From: Ixodes scapularis
Taxonomy: Eukaryota > Arthropoda > Arachnida > Ixodida > Ixodidae
Assembly: GCF_016920785.2 (NCBI RefSeq)
Contig: NW_024609836.1
Location: 12,616,018-12,680,017 of the forward strand
DNA length: 64,000 nt
Direction of reading: 5' to 3'
Part shown: positions 13,101 to 25,100 of the stretch, in pieces
Position numbering within the stretch: position 1 is the stretch's first letter
Layout of the letters: each line of letters begins with the position of its first letter
Position numbers and translations under genes: made by a program
Notes under the pieces: model-generated
Seen by the model: only the letters and a program-made list of their open reading frames with translations
What the model was told of the DNA's origin: nothing
Databases searched by the model: none

Positions 13101-16100
13101 TTCGGTTTCAATCACCCTCACATTCAGCAAGTCGGCCAGGTACATAAAATCCGGAAGGTCTGCACAAATTGAACATGTGGGAGCTTGAAACAATTTTAAA
13201 GTTTTAGCATGTACAGTATGGTGCACAACATGCTCTACTAACATACAGTCATGTTTTGTAAATACAAACACCTCTGTTCCCCCCCCCAAAAACTGTCCCT
13301 AATGCGAGTTGCCGAAAATCACGAGACAAAAGTGCACGTATTTACCCAGTTCTTCTCTGAAAATGTCGCCTTTATGGCAAGGCATTCGTAATAAGGGGGT
13401 TCATGTTAACTAGACAGAGTTCCTGGTTTTGGGCAGTTGGCAAATCAGAGGACAAAAATGAGCACCTAAAGGGCTATTGACCGTTCGACATCTCTTGCCA
13501 TCATAGTCATGGTATCTCGTTTGCCACTCGGGACCTTGCTTCCTGGTGCGGGTATCAGGGGGCAAACCAGAGCGCCCTCGCAGGTTCCCCAAACTCCCAA
13601 ATTTCCCCGACCGTCTCTGCCCGCTCAGTAAAGTGTTCTTTCTGGTTGGTGTGGTGGATCCGAGTCGTCCGCCGGTGCGTAACTATGAGCCAAAAGCACT
13701 CCCTCGAGTGCAACCATTGTTCACATGATCTGTAGGCTTCCACAGCTTTATTGTACCAGTGCCATAAATAGGAGGCGTTCCTCGGCTAACAGCTACGAAA
13801 GATGGGGGTTCTTCCATGAGGAAAATATTTTCGTGCTCTATACTACATTTTTTTTGTTGTTGTTTTTTTTAGTTTGAATTTTTCGGTGCTTGTAGTTTCA
13901 TAGCAAAATGAGTTGCTGGGCGAGTTCGTTACACATATTGACTTAAACAACGCAAACAAGGTAAGGAAGGAAGAGACAACAGGAAGGAAAGATCACTGAC
14001 TCACAACTGAGGTTTTAATGAAGAAGAAAAAGGAAAAATGTCAAGTGCAGTAATATTAATAAAGTAAAGCAGGAAAAGTTAGTAAGTTATAAAAATTAAC
14101 CTCTCTCTAAGAGCCATGTTAAGGGAACGACAATTTACATTATTAACCAAACCCAAGTGAATATATCTGTGTACAATTATTCACAAAAAGAACAACAAAG
14201 TTGACGGTGACCCAAAGGTTACTGGCTTTCACAAGAAAAAAAAGAAGGAAGAAAACAATAATTTAGGAGCTAAGATTAAAAAGTTCAAGCTCTTTTGCCG
14301 TCAGAGCAATCGAAGGCCCACTTTTACAGGCTAGGCCCTTATTCGTGATCTTGCACGCCTCGTACACCTCTCTAGTCTTTTGTTCCTTAAAATGTTTAAG
14401 CACCTTTGTCTCGGAAAACGTTGGTGTTCATTAGCAATCTCTCACATGCACAGCAAGATGGCCCGCTGGCGTTGAGTTTAGAGAAAGTGCATGTTCCCCG
14501 AGTCTCACATTGATGCACATCCCAGATTGTCCCAGACACACCCTTTCACATGACAACGGTATTTTGTATATGATGCCGCTGTGACATTCCATGAACTTCT
14601 GTGCATGGTTGATACCCATGACCTATGTAAAATCAACCATGCACGGAAATTCGTGGAATGTCACAGCGGCATCATATTGCCGCGCTCGCAGCGGGCCAAG
14701 TAGGCAGCACGCGCGTGGCCTAACGGTTATCGCGCTTGCCTTCCACGCGGAAGGCCAGGGTGCGAATCCTGGCCTTGTGTTGCCAGAACCCTGGCAACAC
14801 ATTGCTGTGCGTGTGAGAGATTGCGGGTGCACACCAATGTTTTCCAAGACAAAGGTGCTTAAACATTTTAAGAAACAAAAGACTAGAGCGGTGTACGAGG
14901 TGTGCAAGATCGCGAATAAGGGCATAACCTGTAAAAGTGGGCCTTCGATTGCTCTGACGGCAAAAGAGCTCGAATTTTTTCATCTTGCTTTGTAAATTAT
15001 TGTTTTCTTCCTTCTTTTTTTCCTGCTTGTGAAAGCCAGTACCGTTTGGGTCACTGTCAACTTTGTAGTTCACATGTGAATAATTGTACATAGGTGTATT
15101 CACTTGGGTTTGGGTAATCATGTAAATTATCGTTCCTTTAAAATGGCTCTTAGACAGAGGTTAATTTTTGTAACTTACTTCCTCTCCCTTCCCTACTTTA
15201 TTAATATTACCACACCTGCCATCTATCTTCCCTTTTACTAACTCTTTATTAAAACCTCAGATGTGAGTCAGCACTCTTTCCCCCCTGCCGCCTCTTGCTT
15301 CTTTACCTTATTTGCACTATTTTTGTCCATAACTGTAGTTTCATTTCCAAAATGTGTCTATAGTTACTGAAAGGATAAGGGCGGCAGGGCATACCCCGAC
15401 ATACACACCACCAATGTCCATATCATTACGTCAGGGGTCTCCAAACATTCTGGCTAAGGGGCCAGATCGGGTATCTGTCGCTGCCTCGAGTGTTGAAAAA
15501 GAAATAACTGTTTATAAATGAGCAAAAAAATAATTGACTATCTTAGATAAGCATATAAATACAAAATTAAAAGTTGGAGTCAAAATTTAAAGAATAAAAG
15601 GTGGATGAATACTCATCCTTTATTTAACAATCAATATTGCGGTTGAGGCCCAGCGCTTTCGGCCAAAAGCGATTGCACTGGGGGCCGTGGGATTGTGCCC
15701 CTTGCCACCTGCTCCCTCTCGCCTTTGGTCGCCCATTTTCTCGGTGCTCGTAGCCTTTGCATGCAAGAATGGGGGAACAGCGTTCACGGAAGAAGAATGG
15801 ACACGCTGGAGCAATCGAGGAATTCGTGCGGCGCATCCACGAGAACACGTTTAGTGCTAGTAGTAGTTGCTCTTTGTGCGATTGGTTGTACTTTACACGA
15901 GACCTGGTGTCTTTGTCGGTGGCTTACCACGAGATTCTTCAATCGTCGTACCTGGACAGTGAGCTGACTGCCTTCAAGGTGTGAGCTGCATGCCTACGCA
16001 GTGTTAGTGTGTAGGTGAATGGCACAGATTTGACAATCACAGCGCAACGCAAAAGAGACAATAAAATGTTACACCGTTTGACGCCACATCACCGAAATTT

Positions 16101-19100
16101 CCACTCTGTCTCGACGCAATATAATTGAAACGTCGCACCAGCTGAGGCTGTCCATTTGCATCACGTCATGCGATTGTCTGCACAATTTCCTTTCAAACTG
16201 CGCCTATAACTGAACTGTAACCGAACTATGCCCATAACCGACCCCCCACCATGCGGTCCTTACTGCAGCCAGAGACACTCACCGACTCTGTTGTCGCCAT
16301 TCTGGTCCAGAACGTACCAGAGAATCTTCTTTGTGGTTTCACTCCTCGCAGGAGGAATCTTGTCGAGTAGTGTGGCAAAGCGGCTGAACGTGATGACAAA
16401 GTTGTCGCCCTCTCGCACTTTTAACAGATCAAAGGCCTTCGAGAGGTTGTCACGCTTGACAGCAACCATGTTCTGAACCTCTACCTGCGAAGTGCAATCA
16501 GTGTGAGAGCTACTTGCGGTCACATAGAAGAGTGTGGCAGTCGGTTATATTGAATTTTTTTTAACGTGAACCTTTCTTTGGCTAAGTGTTTGGCATTACG
16601 CGACGCCTGGATAAAAGCGTGGCTGCGAGGCTCGACACCGATTAGTTGACGGTTAGGGAGAAGGAGCAAGGTGCTCGATGCCGACTGGTTAATGGGGAGG
16701 TCACGTGATTAAAGGGGCAGGCAAGGAGAAGCTGGACAACTTGTGTGCACCGAGGTAGAGGAGCTTGCGAGTATGGAAGGCTCTTGAAGATCGCCAGGTT
16801 TATCAGCCCAAATAGTGGTAGTATTGCTTCATTCTGGGAACAACTGTCAAGTGTACATATGGTACATGTTAAACTATCTGATGAAGAGTGCCGTGAACGT
16901 AGGCATCTGACGTCTGGGAACTTGGAGTATAGCCGAACGTTTGTGATGCTAGGATGTTTTATGCACACAACAAACCTAGCAATTTTCCATAAATTTTTCA
17001 AGACAGTTGACCCTTGATTTTGTGACAAGATCATACTGAGGCCTTGAAGATTTCATTGAATTTAGATTTTTAATAAAGTAAACGACTTTATTTCCGCATG
17101 CTTAATATTTCGCGAGTTTTGCAAAAGTGTGTTTGGAAATATTTTGCCGGCACAAAATTTTACGATTGGGAGCGGTATGCTATGTATTCGTTACCATAGG
17201 ATGAAATCTTTGCATGATAAATTTTTTAAAATTTATCATGCAATTTTCTGCAATTTCTGTAAAATTCACAGAAAATAGGTTTTAGAAAAAATAAGTCGTT
17301 TTCAGTATATCAAGGTTTCTGATATGACTGCAACCAGCCTTCAGGATATCCCATTTCAGTGAATAATACTCGTGAACAGAAAGAACACCTTTACCATATA
17401 GTTGCAACTTTGCAAACTTGACAGAAACCAACTGCATGCAATGAAAAGATATTAATTTAGAGTACAATGAAGAAAAAAGTTTTGTGAAGTTTCATACATG
17501 TGAACAGAGGTACAGTGTAGACCACATATAACGTATGTCGTGGGAGTCGTGAAAATCCGCACAATAAGCGGTACCGCGCTATAACCAAAACATCAATTTT
17601 TCAGGCCAAAATACATGCCATGAGACAACTTACCTTTGTAAAATAATTTATTTTATGCTAGATGAAAAATGAAGCTTAGTTTGAGGGAAGTCTTTATTTC
17701 ACCAGACTAGTACACTTCTCTCTCAAGTGTGTCACGCATTTTGAAAGAAACGAGTGACTTTTGCCTGGCGCAGCCTGTTAACAATGTCGCGGGTTGCGGA
17801 CGGACGTTGCGAGCGTTGAGGATTGCTGACCCTAATCACTTTTCTCCGGTGATGAAAACGCGTGAAAATTTGCATCCTTTATACAGTACGCGCCAGTAAT
17901 ACCTTTAACTTGAGCGCAGGCATGAAATGCTCCAAATAAGAAATCCGGGCGATGTTCAAAAACACAAATGTTTAGAAATCACCACTGTAGTTGAAGTAAA
18001 CAAACACGACGACACGGGCGTTTCTGCCGCCTTGAGAATGTCGCCACGACATCACCGCACGAGTAGGTGGATCTTCCCTTCTAGTACGTGCTGGGTTATC
18101 ATAGCGACACACAACGAAAATTCACAGTGAAGGATAGCGCTTTTACGCGGAACGATGAGCTTCCACCACGCCGTCTACGTCGACGATCACAACCGACGCC
18201 ATGTTTGCAGATAGAAGCAGCCGGCCCGCGACCGGTGTGCAACGTGCGCAAACACTTCTCCTCGACTTGCGATTGGTCTGTAGTTGCGGTTGTTTCCAAT
18301 GCTGCGGAAGTATGCACGCACGTGAACGAAACGTGCGTGCACCCCTCCATCGCTATGGCAACTGAAGCCTCTCTCTTTGCTTCTCCCCGCTTCTTCGAGC
18401 AACCTCCTTGCCCCGCGAGTGCCGCTTGCGGCTCGCGCTGTTATCTAGTGTCACACAGGGAAGCGTGCTCGCTGCACCGGTCAGTTGGCGCGGTCGCCGG
18501 GCTGTTTCAGAAACCGCACTATAACCGGTATTTCCCTTCATGTGCCTGCATTGTAAGTGGCATGTAATTACATGAAGTTCTATGGGAGGCGAACCGGTGG
18601 TTTAAAAAAGCCGCGTTATACCCGGTCTTGCACTATAAGCGGTTACATTGTAAGTGGTCTATACTGTAGACAACTAAGAACTTATAATCAACTAAGCTTA
18701 CTATCAGCACACTAGGCAACACTGCCTCATTACAGCAGAAATTGCCTGGCCCACTCAATACATACTGCTTTGAACGGTATGTTCTTTGTTATACAGTATA
18801 GACCACATAAAACGTAATCGCTTATAGTGCAGGACCGGGTATAACGCGGCTTTTTTCAACCACCGGTTCGCCTCCCAAACAACTCCATGTAATTACATAC
18901 CGCTTAAAATGCAGGCGCGCGAAGGGAAATACCGGTTATAGTGCGGTTTCTCAAACAGCCCGCCGACCGACCGGCGCAGCGAGCACGCTTCCCTCTGTGA
19001 CACCAGAGAACGGCGTTAGCAGCAAGCGGCACTCGCGGGGGCAAGGATGGCAAGGAGGTTGCTCGAAGAAGCGAGGAGAAGCAAAGAGAGGCTTCAGTTG

Positions 19101-22100
19101 CCATAGCGACGGAGGGACGCACGCACATGTCATTCACGATGCAAGGAGTTGGAGCGAGCCCAACTTTCCCCCGCTGCGTTGGAAACAACCGCAACGACAG
19201 ACCAATTACAGGTCGAGGAGAACTGGTTGCGCGCGTTGCATGCCGGTCGCGGGCCGGCTTCTATCTGCAAACATGGCGTCGGTGGTGACCGTCGACGTGG
19301 ACGGCGTGGTGGAAGCTCATCATTCCGCGTTAAAGCGCTATCCTTTACTGTGAATTTTCGTCGTGTGTCGCTATGATAACCCAGCACGTACTAGAAGGGA
19401 AGATCCACCTACTCGTGCAGCAATGTCGTGGCAGCGCTCTCAGGACAGCAGAAACGCCCATGTTGTCGTGTTTGTTTACTTCGACTACAGTGGTGCTTTC
19501 CAAGCATTTGTGTTTTTGAACATCGCTCGGATTTCTTATTTGGAGCATTTCATGCATGTGCTCAAGTTCAAGGTAATACTGGCACGTACCGTATAAAGGA
19601 TGCAAATTTTCATGAGTTTTCATCACCGGAGAAGTGATTAGGGTTAGCAATCCTGAACGCTCGCACATCCGTCCGCGACGCCGTTAAGAGGGGGCGCACC
19701 TCAGAGCCCCATAGAGAATACACGAGGTTTTTCACCAAATTAAAAAAATTCTCAGATAATAACGGCTGCGCGGATCTTCTTGAAAATTTCGGCTTTAAAG
19801 ACATTGAGTCATTATCGAGACACTAAGCGCCACAAATGTTTCATCATAAATTTAATTATATTCTTTAAAAATCATGAAAATGGTCAAAATTGGCTAATTC
19901 GGCACTCTTGCGTTCGGAGCGAATTTACAAAATTATATAAATTCAAACTTAAGAGGTATTGCGCTTAGTGTCTTCTAAATTTATTACGGAATCGAATAAT
20001 ATTCAAATTGTTCATGTAAGTCGATTTGTTCCGTAACTACAGCAAATATAAAGAACCAAGGTGTCGGTGCTTGTTTTCGTCGTTTTTAAGGTACCTCTCT
20101 CTCCCGTGCGGTGGCGCTCGCTGTCCACAAAATGCGAAATCGTCCGTTCGGAGATCGGCCGGATCGGCACTGTGCGAGGTGTTCTTCTGCGGCCGTATTC
20201 CGCGCCCGTATCCTGTTTCATTCTGCACGCCGAGGCATCAGTGTGCGTGTCTTGCCTTCCTGGTTCTCGCTGGGTAGGTCTCCGTGTTTTCGCAAGTGGC
20301 AAATTCACCATGGAGCTATGGGTCGAAGACAACCGTCCTGTGGCAAGCAGACCGCGAGGTGTTCCACAACCTCGCAGTCCGTCAACGCGTTGTGCTTGTT
20401 TCTACATTTTTTTTCTTTTAAAAACGGGCTTTTTTTTACGCAAAGTTTTATTTTATCGTTATCCTTCACACAAACGTCCTTCGGCCTTGGGGTCGGGGAA
20501 ATCGGGGATGAAGCGTGCACAGAGTAGATCGTTGTTTGCCTCCTTTTTATTTTTCACGGACGTCCTGCGACCTCCGTACGGTTCGTGGTCACCGCAATCT
20601 AACGCGGGGAAAAACGGGTCGCCTGCTCTGTAGTCAGGGTATTCCTAAGGGAGGGTGATAACTCGCTGTTCTTCTGGAAATTCACATATCACCCAAAAAG
20701 GTGACATGGGTAATGATTACGGTATGTTTTTTCCGGTGTTTATTTTTGAGCGAAAATCGGTGCATGTTTTTCGGTGCTTATTTTTTAATCACCAGTGTAT
20801 TATGGGTTGAACGTCTTGTGATGACGCTAAAAAGCGTTGATAACCAAAGAAAAATGCGATTGGACAAGAACATTTTAAATTTCCAATTCTATTCACATAT
20901 CCATTACGCTCTTCTCGTGGGAGCATTTATCCTGAAGAAAAATGCCTAAGTCATTGAGCTGTGAACGCATACTCAGTGTACAATCTTTCGGCCTAGAGAG
21001 GTATTGCGCACGCTCAAACGCGCTTTACAGCCCAGTAGACGAAGTTGGTGGCACCCAGAAGGCGAGTTTTTGAATGGTCTGTAGTAGGCAAAAGAAACAA
21101 ATAACAATCAACACATATCAGCTCTTCAAGTGAAGAGACGCGTTTCTAAGGTCAATGGTTCCGGACGGCACTAATGTTGTTGGCGTTGTCGTAAGGTGAC
21201 GTCAGTTCATACGAACTGACGTCATCTTACGTGATCACGTGACACAAACACGTCATCTTACATGATCTCGTTACACGAAATGACGTGATCTTACGTGACC
21301 ACGCTGCACGAAATGACGCCATCTTACGTGACCACGTAACACGTCATCTTGTAAGTCAACCTCTCCCCACAGCAGCGCGCTCCGCGCTTTCCGGGCCCGT
21401 GCAGTGCTGTAGTCGAAAGCAAGCTCCCTATGGCAAGCGAAAGCTTCTGAAGTCTCACATTGAGAATACTCGCAAGCGACCGTCTGTGGAAGCTTCGCAC
21501 GTTGAGGTTTTTGTTGAGATCGAGCCATCGTGTTCCATTAACTATAGTTGAAGTTATCGTTCAATAAAGCCCTAAAAAATATGAATGCAGTTGGTGTAGA
21601 CATCAAGATCTAATCAAAAATGCGGTTTGACGTTGTTTAATTAACGTGTATATACAAGTGTAGAAAAAAATGAGTTATTTGTGCATAGATGTTTAAAAAA
21701 GTGTTTATTATTCGACACAGGACTTTGGGAGAAGGATGTGTTCAGATTTTTCTTCATGAGCGCAAATATACCTGACGCAATAAATAGTGACGATTTCATC
21801 GTCCCAGTGGTGAGCAGGTGATTTCTTGCTCGAAACAATGATGCCATTTCATAAACCAAGTTCTGTGACATATGCTTTTCCAATGCCTGGTCACTATTTT
21901 GTAAACCCTTCAGTCCAAACGAGTATACTTATGTTTGTTTTTGTTAGCTTAGGAGGGGGTCACAGAGCCTATCTTTTTGTCTTCCTCTAGGACAGACATA
22001 CAGAGTTATACCGCAACACGCATCTGTGTAGCACACAGAGCTATCGCTCTCCTGTTGGCGGTACAGTAGCAGACGACACAACGCAGCTCCGTAGTCTATC

Positions 22101-25100
22101 GAGGGCACGGCTAGCCGCGGCCCGTAGCGCGACCGTTCAGACTAGGGAAATGGTTTTGAAGAACCGAGAAATGGTATCTTGTGTACAATAATCACATGTC
22201 GTTAGTATACTAGTATTCTACTTGCTAAGCCAAATAAATATTTGCAGCTTGTGAGAATATGTTTGCGTGACGATTTACCGTTCACACTCCTGACGGATGT
22301 TAGCGAATCCTTCATGTTCGTGGCTCGCAGTTATCGGTACCCCCTCGGAGTGACTTCACCATATATATTTTTTTCTTGCTTGCAAGACATCATAAAAATC
22401 ACAAACACGCGAGAAAAAAAAATATTATGAGTATGCGTGATTTTGAGCTTCGCAGCTCTAAAGATGCCCGGTAAATGTCGTCCAGCTTGGGAAGAAACTA
22501 ATCCTTTTTGTTGGAGTTTGACTATCGTATGCTGGCAGCTCGTTTCCGGTCTGTTTTGTCTATACTCCGTTTGACCGTAATTTGGCAACCCTCAGTCAGA
22601 GCTGCTGTGAGGGAATCACAGTCGCGGAGCAAAGCACGTGACAGCTACTTTTAGGAGCTGTACTATGGCACCTGCAGCGCGTCTCCGACTGGTGTGTTTA
22701 GCGTCTTATGCTGGCCATACATCAAAAGTGGTCCCGAAGTGCAACAAATGACGTCACAGAAGACGGAGTGTCACGCTGTTGCATCTCGCGATCCTGGCAA
22801 TTCATCGTAGAAATGCTGGCGAAAACCACGAGGGAACACGAGTGTCGTTGTCGTCATGGCGTCCCAACGAAAAGCAATTATACAATTTCGATGTTTTTGT
22901 AATTCGGTAATTTAAATTACTGTATACAATTTTTAAGAAAGTAAAGACATCATAACCAAAGAGGAACTTCCGTGCTAAAACATGCAGTGCGAAGTGAAGA
23001 CAACTACTATCTTTTTTTTTTTTTCTTGATGTCCACAAAAAAAAAAGGCTATGCAGCATCGATCCTACCGTTTTTTTTTTTGTTTTTTTTCGCACATTAT
23101 GTGATGTCCTCTAACACGAAAGTACCGACGTAAAAGCGCTGTAGAGACGATATAAAAACAAAAATTTAAGTGAATCGAGCTTTGTAGTGGAACGGAAAAA
23201 AATAAATAATTAACGACTTTTTACGGTAATCACTTTACCTCTAAGTAGAACTTCAAAAAAGTGACGGTTACGCGCTTTCATGCCCATTTCGACAAAGTTG
23301 GTAGAACGATGTATTGCATCTTGTGAATAGACATGTGGAGCAGCATGTTTATGTTAGAGGCATTGTGTGTAATCGCTGCGCAGTACCTGCCAAAAGAAGA
23401 TATTATTTGGGCAGTCTCAACCGTTTCCGTCTGTGTGTGCTACGAATACAGCAACTCTTTTCGTAGAAGAAGTGATGACGAAATGGCGTGCCCTTGATGA
23501 TACGACTGTGATTATGAAATAAAATTTTTAATCAGCCAATAATTGCGACCTGTCCGGTCGCCTGGAACCCCGACAACAACTATCGTCCTCTGGAAAGTTC
23601 ATTCCAATATTTACACGTTTTGTGGAGTTCATCGAGCGAATAAGAATGTTCCAACAATGAGCTAAACCTACACGAGTTCCCGAATCCAACACGGCGCTTT
23701 TGAATTTTAGCGCCTTAGATAGTTCTGCGAACAGTGTATACTTCTGTGCAAATATTCGTCTAACAGTTTTGCAACGTTGGAAAGCATCGGAATGATTCAG
23801 AATCACTGTGGAGTTGATACTCGGGAAGATAAGACGGGCACTTGGGAGAAACGGACCGTGGCATTTGAGACAGGGGCACAACCGGGGGACAAACGTGCTA
23901 CAATCGCATACCCTTCCAAGGTCATCGCTTGGGCGACCGCGCGCGCGCCCAAGAAACCTTTCTTTTTTTCTTTTTAGGGGTGGTGGTGGGGCGGGGGGGG
24001 GGAGGGGGGGGGAGGGAGGGAGGGAGGGAGGGGAGGGGAGTGGTGTAGGCGCTGATTGTCTTCCTCCTTTGTGGCTTTTGACAGACGCACAACGAGACTG
24101 GCAGAACAAGCGCATGATTCATTTCTTTCGATGGAGGCGTTCTGTCTGTGTATGCGAGCATGATTTTTTTCCCCTTTTAGTAGTCAGTTGTTCTTGCCTT
24201 GACTCGGGTCCCGGTGGGTGCGTTGTCGTTGTATGCCCACTATATATTTTTTTTTTTTTTTTAGTTTATGGTAGTTTTTGCGTTCATGGGGTATCAAGGT
24301 AGACAAAAAGAAAAAAAATAAAATAGCGCCTCGACAAAAAAAAAAAAAAAAGTTGTTGCGATCAGGAACGTTTTCAAAGCGATTTTAGGAGCCTGCAGTG
24401 TTACCACAGGTGCAGGATTGAGAGCGTAACCCACGCACTTGAAGAGAAGGGGAAGCTCTCGTCTTATTGGAACTCTCTTTTATGGGTTTCCACGTCGCGA
24501 TTGTCCTTCAAAATCAACTGTCATTTATTTCTCGCTCGTGGCTTCCAAGTACTGGAAGCCACGACTCGAGCCACAATAGTTTTGCGAAATCAAGGTTTCG
24601 CTGAAATGGATAACTCTCACGTACAGTTCGACGCGCAATACCTTTGCCGTATTGACTCGCGAGAGATGCCCCCAACACGGCTGAGTATGGCGGTTCTCCA
24701 GACCTAACATCTAAATTTTGTTGCCTTACCTGTTACTATTTCGCGCCCATTTTGAGCCATATCAAAATGAAAGCGCATGATAAAATAAAAATGACACTCG
24801 TTTTCCGCTCGATGGAAATTTCACGCCAGCTCGCTGTCTTTGCTGGTACCTTGAGCGTTTACCAGCAATGCGGAGAGTTAAAAAAAACAAAAACAAAAAA
24901 ACACGTACGATGGCATCCTTTGCACACTGATTACTTCTATAACACTGAGCCACCTCGTATCCTTTTGTTTTTCTTTCATGCTACTAATTTCTTTGTGGGC
25001 GGCATTACGGCTGTTACGACGCTAAGTCTGTCTGCCCTTCGAATTTGAACTTAGGCTCAGATCAGGGACGAACCAGTTTAAATCGGGAAAATATAATTAA

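Larger units (their letters stand above)
13990..15273. mobile_element. Penelope-like element, head-to-head fold-back of two 3' ends
   Basis: Two diverged copies of the same 3' region face each other around 14630. The left copy reads out on the minus strand; it encodes a GIY-YIG type endonuclease fragment (14431-14619) with the phrases IIYKIPLSCERV, CLGQSGMCINVRLGEH and GHLAVHVRDC, typical of Penelope-like retroelements. The right copy reads on the plus strand and keeps the flanks of that domain, but its middle is replaced by a tRNA-like sequence. Both carry multiple lesions and no reverse transcriptase core is present. Arms extend through matching UTR sequence to GACTCACAACTGAGG on the left and its inverse near 15270. 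Confidence 0.8.

Noticed and set aside
14711..14783. Functional tRNA-Gly gene
   Set aside because: The acceptor stem does not pair, box B has a mismatch, and the sequence is inside a dead retroelement.
18088..18567. 159-codon plus frame
   Set aside because: It lies in family P1 copy 2. The corresponding frame is broken in copies 1, 3 and 5.
20061..20633. 190-codon plus frame as a gene
   Set aside because: There is no homology, and several overlapping frames are open on both strands in a GC-rich patch.
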